Shown: positions 9,581 through 19,998, counted from the stretch's first letter. The stretch is 21,942 nt of DNA from Phoronis ovalis (GCA_028565635.1 JAOXYB010062056.1:2943-24884); one strand, 5' to 3'. The notes: a model not told the origin generated them from the letters alone. Numbers and translations are program-made.

Positions 9581-9892
9581 TTACCTAATTACCGTGGAAT
9601 CTAACGTCAATCTACACTCGCGCACCAGTTTCCTACTACTATTCGAATCTTCTTTCCGGGTTTCGCACCAGAATATATAGCTGCCTACTCAAACTGTCAT
9701 TTCCGTGGACTCACGCAAATTGCCAGGAACTCGAACGGATTTTCGGATATTCGAGCAGCAATTCCTGGCAACTTGCGCGAGTCCGCGGAAATGACGGTTC
9801 GAGTAGCAGGAATTCGTGCGAAATCCGGAGAATGGTTAGAATAGTAGAGAACGAGTGCGGATTGACGGTTCGAGTCCACGCTGGTTAGGTAG
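9581..9892. repeat. 312-bp imperfect inverted repeat (foldback/MITE-like hairpin)
   Basis: The left arm from ttacctaattaccgtgg is matched, reverse-complemented, by the right arm ending ccacgctggttaggtagg. Arm identity is highest around 9690-9726 against 9762-9799: ctgtcatttccgtggactc on the left, ccgtcatttccgcggactc in the complement of the right. Further paired words are tttcgcac and gtcaat. The arms meet near 9737-9745, so the whole element can fold into one long hairpin. It is more CG-rich than its surroundings. The right arm contains ggttcgagtcc (about 9868-9878), which fits a Pol III B-box, but no matching tRNA body is present. Probably a foldback transposable element. Confidence 0.8.
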
Positions 9893-10210
9893 GCCTGCAC
9901 TGGAATAGTGCGATTTATGAGTAGGTTTGGTTCTAACGCGAGAGTTTCTCACAATAACCATGGTCAATAACTGGTACTGTATATGAAAGGATGTACGCTC
10001 ACATCATGAAAAGATAGTAGTTCGAGGAATGTTACTCTATTTCATTTGTGCATGAAAGTTACAACGTTTTGTCTATTGAGATGTATGGGGACTCTAATGG
10101 TGTGCTTATGTCATAATCTATAAATATAAGATCCATGCAACTTATGTATACTACGTGTTAGCAGTAGCACTGATTATCGCTCAGTCCACATCAACCGAAG
10201 CATTTTATGA
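9893..10210. other. Intergenic, nothing recognised
   Basis: AT-rich, no open frame of note, no repeat or RNA recognised. Confidence 0.5.
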
Positions 10211-10322
10211 CGAGGAGATGGGGATGATGAGGATGACGATATTAACGACGAAGAGAATGCTGATGATGTTGATGATGACGATGAAGATGATCATTGTGGT
10301 GGTGATGATGCTAATGATAGGG
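10211..10322 (+). repeat. Degenerate GAT/GAC trinucleotide tract
   Basis: About 110 bp built from gatgat, gacgat, gaagat and ggtgat triplets. Read in one plus-strand frame it gives an Asp/Glu-rich run (DDEDDDIN, then DDVDDDDEDD) closed by a stop after ANDRE. A stop just upstream leaves the frame without a start and no acceptor was obvious. An imperfect trinucleotide repeat is the simplest reading; a fragment of an acidic-protein exon cannot be excluded. Confidence 0.6.
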
Positions 10323-11924
10323 AATAACCATCAGATTCGTGCAAAAGATGTTAATCAAATTTCAGAAGGGAGTGTTCAAATAAAAATCAAGATTGTTATT
10401 TAATTTTACGTTTTGGAGGAAAACGTGACAAATAAAGATGCCAAATCCTTATATTATTATATAGCTTTTCTTTTTCTGGATGAGTTCGCATTTCTTCACG
10501 GTACGGCAGTATCAGTATTTTTCAGTTAACCAGAAGGACATACCTCAGGCCGGGCATTAGAAACTCGAGGGATCACATACAGTAATTATCGCGTTTTATC
10601 TCGCGAGAGTACGCTGAGAACTATGGTAATATTAATTCACAAAGGTAGTAGTTAATCGAAACAGTTGGCATTTTTGGGGATTTTGTGAATATATGTGTTC
10701 TGTGGCAATTTTAATATTATGAATATAAAGTTATTTTGTAACTTTTCTATAATGAAGAGCTAGTCGGTGTACAAAGAATAAACGTCCATAAGATGAAAAT
10801 AAAATTAATGTTAAATGCTAGAATTGTATTTTCGAGAAGATTATTTATTCCTAGCATACAGTCATCCAGTTCCATGATCCAGGTCATTTAATCATGCCAT
10901 ACGTTTAAGTTACACAAAACTTAAATTTTATTATTAGTTTTGACTGATTAATTACACTGAGCGAAAATATGACTTTGTATTTGAAGTGAATCAGAAATTC
11001 AAGAATTAAAAAAAATATCTTTTATGTGCCTGTTTCTAGAAATATAGTATAACCGTTTACCAAAGTTAGACATATCTGGCAAAATCGGGTACATGATTTT
11101 GTTGCCCGTTTACAAACACAGGACATTTTTTCTTAGCTACCATCTACAGGCTAAGGACATTTTTGTTCAGCCTAAATGTAAATATATTGTAATTTACTTG
11201 CCTGGCAGTTGTTCACGGACTGGAATTGAAGAAGTACGCTGTTTCCTCTCTGGGGAGATCGTCTTAATAATATTGCTCCACAGCTAGCAGATTTAAGTGC
11301 AAATGAATAAACTCTGATACTTTTTTATCACAAAGTAGAGTAGTACAAAACATGCCATGTGTTTCATTGACATTTACCTAGTCAAATAATTGACAAGAAC
11401 TTAAAGTAGTCATGTTTTGTTCATAACCGTGTTTCGGGATGACCTTAACATCCCCGTACAAAGTTCCGTCACCGAGATAGGGAGTGCACTGGCTGCGCAT
11501 TTTTCACTATCTTTCAAATCCGAAGTATCATCGATTTGGATAGGGTCCAATGTCCTTCAGATATGTGTATCTAGATATGATGTCATTAGAGTATTCCGTG
11601 TTGTAATAGATCGGAGGTACTCGCCTTAAAACAGTAACCAGAACACTACAAACGCTAAATTTTTATAGAGGACACAAAAGAAAATTTATAGAAACAAATT
11701 ACCAATGTTTGCCTTTAGAACTATATCCTTGAGTTTAAAAATCGTAACTTTTTATTATACATGCCTACATGCACTAACTGCGTACATATACTGTAGATAT
11801 CTATAATATTTTTAACGTACGATAAACTCGTTTAAAATTCACTTTTTAGATTTTTTTAAACTTTTTGTTGTTAAAAAGTAGTTCGATAATTATTTACTAT
11901 GGGTAATTTTTAAGTATCTCTTTT
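10323..11924. other. Intergenic, no gene supported
   Basis: 1.6 kb of mostly AT-rich sequence. The block 11400-11640 is of higher complexity and open for about 48 codons on the minus strand and 70 on the plus strand. Neither frame shows family motifs, and no consistent splice sites were found. I see no repeats. Confidence 0.5.
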
Positions 11925-12210
11925 TAGATATTATGAGTATAAAATGTGCTGTTTATGAAACTTAAAATTAAGAAAGTGTGTTATAAATCAACAGATTAGT
12001 AATGTTATGTTTCATGTTTGAACTTTTTGTTTTTAAATATAATGCAATATTATATTTATTAGAGGCAATTTTTTAGTCATTTTAAAAAAAAAATATTATG
12101 AGTAATGAGTATAAAATGTAATGTCTATCAAACTTAAAATTAAAAAAGTGTTTTAGTCAAAAAATTAGCAATGTTATGTTTTATGTTTCTGTATAAAAAA
12201 ACTTGTTACA
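11925..12210. repeat. Diverged tandem duplication, about 160-bp spacing
   Basis: The segment beginning atattatgagtataaaatgt at about 11930 recurs from about 12092. Shared ordered words include aaacttaaaattaa, aaagtgt, agcaatgttatgttt / agtaatgttatgttt and catgttt / tatgttt. No coding content; both copies are strongly AT-rich. Confidence 0.65.
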
Positions 12211-12780
12211 TGTTATATGCCATTTCTTTCGAGCATGCCATGGTTTATACACAAAAAACACTTTTTGATGCTAAGAGTTAAATCATAAATATAAGTTGGT
12301 AGTTGTTGTCTAAGAAACAACTAGCTTCCCATATTCAGTTCATCAATTACGTTTAATTTTAATATAATATATTCATTGCAGCTGTTAGAATGGAGAATAG
12401 TTTCTATCTTCCAACATTATGATCTAGTCTGTTTCTTAATTATCAACAAATCAATCATCTACTTTCATTAAGTTACATGCTGATTTAATTTTTTTGCTTT
12501 TGAGAAATGAGTCTCATTTCATAAGAAGACAAACTACATTATTTGTTCATGTAACAGTTGTAATCATAATTAACACCAATTTAGTGTTGTTAAAGCATTC
12601 ATCTGTTACCTTACGTACACTTCCTATTGATAGTGAAAAGCGGACCCATTTTTAGAGATTTATCGGTAAACAAGTGACCCATTTGGCCGGCAAATAATAG
12701 AATTAACAGTTATGTTGTAATATGTCAACCTGTGAGGTGAACTGGCAAAAATTTGTGAAAAAGGGACAATAACAGCATTT
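12211..12780. other. Intergenic, nothing recognised
   Basis: AT-rich, without long open frames, RNA-like structure or repeats that I could recognise. Confidence 0.5.
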
Positions 12781-12920
12781 AGCTGAGAGATTTGTGTTAC
12801 AGTTGGTTTACATTTACCTGAGAGGTTTATGTTACAGTTGGTTTACATTTACCTGAGAGGTTTATGTTACAGTTGGTTTACATTTACCTGAGAGGTTTAT
12901 GTTACAGTTGGTTTACATTT
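12781..12920. repeat. Minisatellite, 4 x 35 bp
   Basis: Exactly four 35-bp units. Units 2-4 (12816-12850, 12851-12885, 12886-12920) are identical; each begins acctgagaggtttatg and ends gtttacattt. Unit 1 (12781-12815) has several changes at its start (agctgagagatttgtg). The identity of units 2-4 points to recent expansion or homogenisation. Confidence 0.97.
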
Positions 12921-13185
12921 TACATGATCACGAACACTGTTTTGCAGTTTACAAGAGAAACATTTGAAAAACGATTCAATTATATCCTATCCAGTCTATT
13001 TTGGTGCATCGATTGACCATGTGAAAATAAGGCTTCCTTAATTTATGGAATTTATCCAACAAACAAAAGCAGCTGTTACCCTTATTTCTTTTAGTCAAGT
13101 CCTGGCATCATGAGTCTAGAGTATAATAAATTCTATATAGATTGTTATTTTAAATAGTTGACTGATAAACCGACAAGATGACGAA

Positions 13186-13710
13186 TTAATACTAGACTTG
13201 ATTTAAGTGATCGATAACCGTGCCTCACAAATCAAGTATGAAAATCCTCTTCTAGCGATTATTGTGTTTAGACGTGTATTAAAATGACTTATAAATGTTA
13301 TATTAACTATGACTATGTGATAGGCGTAAAATAAAATTATTTTAAGGCAGGCTATAATAATCTGAGAGAAAGAATGGATTTAGATTGGTCAGTAGAAATG
13401 AAAGATAAAGGAACACTATATATGGTGCATTTGTTTATTTTAAAAAATAGATAGATCCTTTAATACTAGACTAGATTTTAATGTACGATATTAACTGTGC
13501 CTCACAAATCAAGTATGAAAATCCTCTGACTAGAGATTATTGTGTTTTAGACGTTTAAATGACTTATAAATGTTATATTAACTATGACTATGTGATAGGC
13601 GTAAAATTTTAAGGCAGACTATAATAATCTGAGAAAAAGATTGGTCAGTAGAAATGAAAGATACAGGAACAATAGATATAGTGCATTTGTCTATAAAAGA
13701 AATAGATAGA
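13186..13710. repeat. Tandem duplication of a ~250-275-bp unit
   Basis: Unit 1 (about 13186-13459) and unit 2 (about 13460-13710) share long words in order: aatactagact, gtgcctcacaaatcaagtat, gaaaatcctct, gattattgtgttt, then a long match from aatgacttataaatg to tgtgataggcgtaaaat, followed by ttaaggcag, ctataataatctgag and attggtcagtagaaatgaaa. They differ by small indels, so the duplication is fairly recent but not fresh. There is no open frame in either unit. Confidence 0.9.
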
Positions 13711-13719
13711 ATGTAGTTT

Positions 13720-14335
13720 CCAAATAATCGCCCTGGGTGATTATTTTAAAAAAGCAACTCCTTTTTGGGGGGCGATTATTAGAGAGGGGGCGATTATTAG
13801 AGAGGGGGCGATTATTAACTTCTTTGTACTCCTGGCATGAATATTTTGATGTTTAAAATATATATATTGTTTGCGATACATAAAGCAGATTTTGAAGATT
13901 ACCAGTTAATCAAACAAAATCAACTTATGCGAAATTCTTACAAACCTTACACAAACAGTAAGTTTATTTTGTTGGTCACATACCTACACACATTCGTGCA
14001 GTGGTATACCACCTTGTTCAACGTGGAAATACAATTATTGTGAGAAGCGTAAATCCCCTCCTGCCGTACTCGGCATAGAAATTATATAGGAAATATTATT
14101 GGAGGTGAGCCAAAACACTTATTAAAAATAAGTTGGGAAATATTACTAATTAATAGTACTATATTTCCTAAAAACCTACACATCATCCAAAAAGAGCTAA
14201 CCAACTACACATAATAATGCACTAAGTATGATTATCTCGTATTAATTCAAATGGGTCTTCAACTCAGATTGCCGCACCGCGTGGCGATTATTGATTTATT
14301 CTATAGTCACCAGAGGGGGCAATTATTAGAGAAAA
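13720..14335. mobile_element. Probable non-autonomous element with cgattatt terminal motifs
   Basis: The left end has ccaaataatcgccc (13720-13733), then three direct copies of cgattatt 18 bp apart (13773, 13791, 13809) in a gggggcgattattagaga context. The right end has gcgattattg (about 14284) and gggggcaattattagaga (about 14315), in inverted orientation to the left-most motif. About 600 bp lies between, with no transposase-like frame. A 68-codon plus-strand frame (13837-14043) shows no motifs. Boundaries and class are inferred; no target-site duplication was established. Confidence 0.45.
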
Positions 14336-15424
14336 GCGGTATCAGAAATGGATGCAAATATTCCAAAAATTAGAAGCACATGAAAAAAGGCAAATCTATG
14401 TTATCACCAGAAGCGGTTAAGTGCAAAGGGAAACAAAGGTTGCGTAGATACATGGAAACTAGAGATAATAATAAATATAGGGAGTCCCTGGGGGGTACTC
14501 GGTTATGATATTGATGGAGATTTTCTACCGGGATTTCTACCGACCCCAAAAACTCTGATCATGTTTATACCTGGATGAAACTAAAAACAGACACATATTT
14601 ATATCAGAAACACAAAATACCATATACCAATAGTGATATTTAAAGTAGATAAATTCGATGTGTATCGAAGTCGACTGACCAGTGATTGCAGAAAATGATA
14701 TTAACATTTCGAGCTGGGATCGAAGGCTGATTTTACTGTTTGGTTTTCTGCCTCTGCATTGGCAATTAAATCATAAATTTACACCCAAAACATGAAAAAA
14801 GCTTCCCATAATTATACCGGGAAGGGGAAATTGTGACCATATTTATTATTTATAACTTATTTAAACATTTCTTATGTAAGATATTTTGAATTTATATTCC
14901 TAAATGCAATTGCGTGGCTATCAAGTTTCTCCAAATAGGTGATGATTTAAAAAAAAATACTTTCACTACTTGTAATCTTTTTTGTGGGACCGCTGCTTAA
15001 CAAAATAAGTATTTTCTAAAACAAAGCGGTGAATACGATTATGACATATATAGGGTCAACAGAGCGATTAGTTCGACTGTGTGAGAGGAGCTCTGTTTGC
15101 TACAAGGTCAAAAATTGAGCGTATTAATATATAGATATTAAAAATTTACTAGATACATTATGAGTAGAATAATTATATGGATGTGGACGCCTGGGATTAT
15201 GTGTCAAGGAAGGAATTATGTATGCAGAATAACAGAAAAAAATACGCTAAACTATTCCAATAGGTGTTTGTTCGTCGTCACCGAGACTACATACACTGTG
15301 TTACAGTTATCTATTCAGAAACTACAAGAGGAGGTCATCCATACGTATACATTTAGGTTGGCTGTTGAGATCGTCTCCAGGGCCGTCAGACAGTTTTTCA
15401 AAAGTGGGGTGCGTTTATAATAAA
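14336..15424. other. Intergenic, no gene; one repeat-derived scrap
   Basis: At about 14484-14500 the word tccctggggggta repeats the one at about 7350-7365, so a scrap of the same dispersed element may lie here. The rest is AT-rich with no supported gene. The plus-strand frame 15160-15420 has no recognisable domain. Confidence 0.5.
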
Positions 15425-15550
15425 TTGTGTGTCTCGAACCAGGACCGCCGGAGGCAGTTCGTACGCCGTCATGCGGCATGCAGGGGAGGGTCCAGGGGTG
15501 TCCCTTTTCTGTAATCGTCGTGGGGTCCAGGGTCCGTTTAAGGGCCATTT
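15425..15550. other. GC-rich island in AT-rich intergenic DNA
   Basis: About 125 bp far richer in G and C than its flanks, with repeated gggtccag/gggtccg words and several CpGs. Two overlapping minus-strand frames stay open across it but neither has a family motif. It could be a fragment of a transposable element or of a foreign or decayed exon; I do not recognise it. Confidence 0.4.
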
Positions 15551-16402
15551 TTTACAATGTATCCTCCATTTTAAGCATAAAATCATCTTTCTAAATTGCC
15601 TGTAAAATCATAATTAAAACACTGTTTTAAAATATTATATGGCGCAAAATAAAAAATCAGTGTTGCATGTAATGTACAGATCAGCAGTAAGGCATTAAAA
15701 ACAAAATTGAATACATTTTGTTTGTCTGATCTTCGTGAATTAGACGGATAGGCATAAAAAGGGGCTCAGGAAAAAAATCGAGCGTATCCGTACCTAACAC
15801 AAGTATTACGTTTATTTTGATTGCAAAGTACAGTTGTACCAGCACGTAGAAAACGTTTCAAAACTACTTATAAATATAATCATTACGAATGCAGTGTTCC
15901 TCAACAACAAGGCACAGTTTACTTATATGTAAATCTAATCAATGCGAATACAGTGTACATAAAAAAAACAACCCGAGGCGAACTGAAAGACAATAAGCTG
16001 ACAACTAGGGCCACAATCTTGATCAAGCTCGTGTGACCGAGAATAAATGCACCAACTTTTAAAATGTGTTACTCAAAGAACTTTTGGTTAATAAATAGAG
16101 AATGAGGCATCAAAATAATTATAATGGTATCACCTGTTTAATTCTAAACTTTTCTGCCTCATACGTGTCATTATTTAACTTTACGGTATTTATTCCTTTA
16201 CCCCTGCTGATATCAAAAATGCTCATGAGATTTCATTTTTTTAGAAACACAGCTTTTTATTGCCCAGTTAATAGTGTTATAGTTTTAAGTTGAGTGAAAA
16301 AGTTTTACTATTTTTGTTATAAATCATTTTTTGGTGAAATAAACATTTTTTAGTTTATTGTTATGAAGATATGTAACTACGTGTAGATAGCCTTTTAGCA
16401 TT
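15551..16402. other. Intergenic, nothing recognised
   Basis: AT-rich. Two short plus-strand frames (15821-16036 and 16102-16293) lack motifs and splice context. Confidence 0.5.
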
Positions 16403-16716
16403 TTCAAATAAAGGTTAATCAGACACAAGCAGAGCGATTTGCTCACCATTGAGACTTTCGCAGGGTTGCGGCGCCTGATGTGTATGGCTTCTCTGATCTT
16501 TCTGGGGATGTCCTGATTGTCACTGTCAATAATGCGATGAACAGAGACGGGGGCCTGGAACTTCCGAACATCTACAATCGAGTGTTGACTGCGCATGCTC
16601 CGGCTTGCCGTAGCAGTCTCTTACCGCATTCTGAGGAAGATCGTCGTCCATGACAGATCGAAAGTCTCAATGGTGAGCAAATCACTCTGCTTGTGTCTGA
16701 TTAACCTTTATTTGAA
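16403..16716 (-). mobile_element. Penelope-like retroelement fragment between 58-bp inverted repeats
   Basis: Ends 16403-16460 and 16659-16716 are inverted copies matching at 57 of 58 positions. The interior, read on the minus strand, encodes VHRIIDSDNQDIPRKIREAI followed by HIRRRNPA. This resembles the conserved KxKEAIHIRRxxPxLNRD tail found after the GIY-YIG region of Penelope-like and related retroelement proteins. The frame breaks from that pattern exactly where it enters the inverted repeat. No reverse transcriptase is present, so this is a truncated, rearranged copy. The family assignment is from memory of the motif. Confidence 0.65.
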
Positions 16717-17039
16717 GATGATCTACCAAGCTGATGAACTATTTTAGACAGCCTTTTAGCAATTTTCCCTTTTATAGTTTGAAGAAATCCACATGTTAGT
16801 TTGTAAGTATCTTCTCGAGAAGACACGGAACATTAATGGATGGATTTATTGAGACTGTGGTAATTTGTAATCAAGTTATGGTTAGATGTAAACAATAACA
16901 AGTCTGGAAAATTGCTTAACCTTCTAAATGTTAATGGCAATACCAAACCAGTAAACAAATTAAATAACAAAAAAATCATAATAGGAATTTTAATAAATAA
17001 CTATAATATATTTTGGTTTCTATTACACTCAAAATGACC
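16717..17039. other. Intergenic, flank of the retroelement fragment
   Basis: AT-rich. The word agccttttagca at about 16751 repeats the one at about 16389, just outside the inverted-repeat element on its other side. The pair may be flanking element sequence or the trace of a duplication. Nothing else is seen. Confidence 0.45.
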
Positions 17040-17480
17040 CAATACTTTGAATGACCTCTAAATGTAATTAGGATATTTCAAGCAATTAGGAGATGTTGAC
17101 CTCTTGACCTCCAGATGACCTAATAATCTCAAGCTCAACTATCCCCTACTCTGGGGATGTCATATGTCAAACTTCACGCCTATATGACCAAACGTTCTTT
17201 AGTTTCGACATATTTCCTTCATATATTAATTGAAAAGATGCCAAAGATGCCTTTTGGCACCTAAATAGCCTCAAGGTCATCAAAATTGCCTCTGTGTAAC
17301 ATTAAAACATCATATTTGGATGCTTTGAGCAATTTTAGAAATTTGACCTGTGACCTCTAAATGACCTATTGACCTCAATGTCAACAATGGTCTGCCCCAG
17401 GGATGCCATACGTTAAGTGGCATGTCTCTACCCTTGGCCATCTGCGAGATACAGCTCGCTGAAAATTGGAAAAATGAAAC
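17040..17480. repeat. Dispersed repeat with duplicated TGACCT-rich module
   Basis: Two related modules about 250 bp apart (about 17075-17185 and 17325-17435) share the order caattt/caatta-tag, gtgacct/ttgacct clusters, ctactctggggatgtcata / tgccccagggatgccata and a trailing ctataTGACC / ctctaCCC. TGACCT occurs at 17052, 17097, 17105, 17116, 17344, 17351, 17362 and 17370, and AGGTCA at 17274. The right end passes through gagatacagctcgctgaaaa into aaagaaagaaag simple sequence, a typical repeat-element tail. No coding content. Confidence 0.65.
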
Positions 17481-18019
17481 AAAGAAAGAAAGAACATAAG
17501 AAAGAAAACGTGCAAACCTAATAGGATGGCAGCTAAAGCAGCAATCCCGCTAAATATCATACACGTTTGGTGATTTGAGTGATATTTAGAAAGTCGAAGA
17601 AAAGCATCTTTTTTAACCTTTCGTTCTTTTTCACTACGTTTTGTTATTTAAATAAATTTTCACGAAATGCAAATGTATGTTAGGAAGTAGCTACGTCGTT
17701 ACTAAGTAGTGTGATACTACTTTAACTTATTTTGCTGTAAATAATATAATCTAAGAACACCCCATAATTTAGCAGATTTGTTCAGATACAAAATTTGATA
17801 TTTTAAAAAATTTAAGCAACATTAAAATATTACCTAGTTCAAGATCACTTCTCTAAAACAAATTAAATAATCAAAAATACTAAATATCATAATATAACCA
17901 TTATCAGTGAAATATAGCCGTTATTAAATTTGCTAATGCTTATCTCAAAAATGCTATAATTCACAAATACAGCAAAACAATGCAATTCAAGTACTCTTGA
18001 GAAATTTGGATAATGTCTA
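17481..18019. other. Intergenic, nothing recognised
   Basis: AT-rich sequence with no supported gene, RNA or repeat. Confidence 0.5.
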
Positions 18020-18079
18020 AGATATATAAAACTCTAAGAGTTTTATGGATATATAAAACTCTATGAGTTTTATATATCC
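18020..18079. repeat. Tandem AT-rich hairpins around aaaactc/gagtttt
   Basis: The word ggatatataaaactc and its exact complement gagttttatatatcc form 15-bp arms with a 3-nt loop (18047-18079). A shorter relative, gatatataaaactct followed by aagagtttta, lies directly to its left (18020-18045). The two dyads look like a duplicated small palindrome. The perfect stem could form a cruciform or an RNA hairpin; no function is visible. Confidence 0.8.
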
Positions 18080-19783
18080 TAGTTTCAAATTTGGAAAGTA
18101 CCTTTTGAAAAGCTAAATGTTTATGAAATTTTAAACTTGGCGCATTTGTTTCCCGCGGGACAGTGTACATGTAATAAAGATGAGAAAATGGCATCTATAA
18201 GCCGTTAGCGTCATTTATAAATAATGCTTTGAAGTTCCATATTTCGTTGGCGCGTTTGGGAGAATCATGTTATTATTTTGTCTATGTCATGTTTGAAAAC
18301 AAAACGTATATGTGTGTGGGCTAATTTTCCACACCCAAGGTGGCTCTTGTTTAATTATGTAACTCCTGCCAATTAACTATACGTCCGATTCCGTGATTGG
18401 GGCGTAAAAAATGTTCCTGTTATTTCAAATGGGGGGAATGCGAACGCACCCCCCCCCCCCCATCTGTCTCATCCAAGGTTATACTGTAAGATTCACAGAG
18501 AGACATCTAGCTGTCGCAAGCCTACTTTTAACACCTCAAATTCAGGCCAAAGTCGAAAAACATTTTTAGCTCAAAAGTCCCACATTTAACAATTCATGTA
18601 AACATAGATTTTAAATACCTTTATTTGCCTTTTTGGCTTTTCCGAGTTCAATGTTTAACAACCGAAATTGAAAAATGGTTTATAAAACCCAAAAATCCAG
18701 TTTTATCTATTTTCATTGTCTCTTTACATGTGAGGATTCCCGTTTTCTTACGGTTGATACCCGCTAGCTGCCAGCTACAGTCAGCCATAGGGAGCTTATA
18801 ATTATAGGGGTGATTTGCATAACAAGAGCGATACCAAAAAAATCACACATTTAAAAAATTTGAAATTTAAAATGTTAGGTCTTATATCATTCACACTGAT
18901 AAAAAAGATTTCAACATTTTTCCCCAAAAAAGTTATTAAAATAACATACGATTTTCAGAGAGGAAAAGGAGCGTGCGATATACTTATCAAGTTAATAATG
19001 ATGCAATAATTAATACAAATAATTGAAATGTAACCATTATATACTTTTTTAATATATGCGAAACCTATTGGTGTGCCCTTGGTGCATTTTGTACAATTTA
19101 CTAGAGAATATATCTGATAGAATAGTGCAGAGGGCGCTACTGTTGTATGCATTTTCACCTGTCTGTCTGTTACATTGATCATGAAAAGCCCATTTTTATT
19201 AATAAAGAGATGCAAAATTATTTATTTTTTCAACGTTACGTCTTATATTTAAATTCAAGCGTTATTCGTGCAAAATTCTGCCAACATGGCGACCCTTAGC
19301 AGCACGTGCTTGAAGTAAAATCCCTTAGGACTGTTTAAAGTGACAAGCTAATTATCCCAATACCCATGGTCTCTGGATTATGCCATGTGGAATGCTAGGA
19401 TCGCTGAACTAAACATCCTCATGCAGCCACAACTGTAAACTTTTATTAATAAAAATTAGTCTAAAATATGCTTGACTCATCACACTTTCAAAATATTTTT
19501 TGCTAATTTCATAAAAATTTAGAGTCCAGTGCCCTAATCTAACTATTCAACATTACAGCCATACTAAATAATACTGCAATATTGCTGTATAATGTTTGCA
19601 ACCATTGATATTTTGTAGGTGTGTGTATCTGATAGTAGCCGTTTCTTACAACTACCTGTACGACTCCTTAACCATAATAAAATACTGTGTAGTATACATG
19701 TAAGTAGCTACAATTATGAAAGATGTACAATGAATCCAAAATAGTTTTATCGAATCAATTTGAATATAACAGTTGAGCACTCT
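18080..19783. other. Intergenic to 3' flank of the lectin gene
   Basis: No gene supported. It contains a G6 run (18431-18436) followed by a 13-C homopolymer (18449-18461). The word ccaacatggcgacc (about 19282-19295) resembles a YY1-type site but has no supporting promoter context. On the minus strand, GATAAA (opposite about 19745-19750) and AATAAA (opposite about 19442-19447) are possible poly(A) signals for the lectin gene, the first only some 35 nt past its stop. Confidence 0.5.
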
Positions 19784-19998
19784 CTACAAACGATGGATAG
19801 GTATTTCGCACAAGAAAGGTACTCTTTGTGGACAAGCATTATTATTCCACTTTTCGTCAGAACGAATAAAAACGCAGTTCTCCTGTCCAAGGTTATTTGG
19901 TGCTCCCGATTTCCATTTGGTGTACATACACACAGCCCCAGTATCGTCCCATACGAATGTACTTCCGCTTTGCCATACTGCTCCTATCCGTGCGGAGT
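19784..19998 (-). CDS. C-type lectin gene, last exon (C-terminal half of the domain, stop)
   Basis: Acceptor TTTTAG opposite 19999-20004, 215 nt, entering in phase 1 and ending with TAG. It encodes SARIGAVWQSGSTFVWDDTG, an extra cysteine, KWKSGAPNNLGQENCVFIRS, KWNNNACPQRVPFLCE and IPIHRL. The usual WIG tryptophan is R here. The ENC, NAC and LCE cysteines are all present. Confidence 0.92.

Noticed and set aside
9868-9878. ggttcgagtcc, a perfect-looking tRNA B-box/T-loop word
   Set aside because: No acceptor stem, anticodon arm or D-arm could be built around it, and it lies within an inverted-repeat arm. It is reported only as a motif of that element.
10155-10403. 82-codon Met-rich open frame through the GAT tract
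   Set aside because: Produced by reading ATG/GAT triplets in one phase; no start context, splice site or homology.
11413-11629. Complex-looking open stretch on both strands (70 codons plus, 48 minus)
   Set aside because: No motif, no matching splice sites and in-frame stops close by. It is not enough for a gene or a pseudogene call.
18449-18461. 13-C homopolymer next to a G6 run as a G-quadruplex element
   Set aside because: A single unbroken C run and a distant G run do not form the usual four-tract pattern. A homopolymer is the simpler reading and its length may be a sequencing artefact.
19270-19320. ccaacatggcgacc as a YY1-type start site with a short open frame
   Set aside because: The frame ends after ten codons and no exon, CpG cluster or gene follows on the plus strand.
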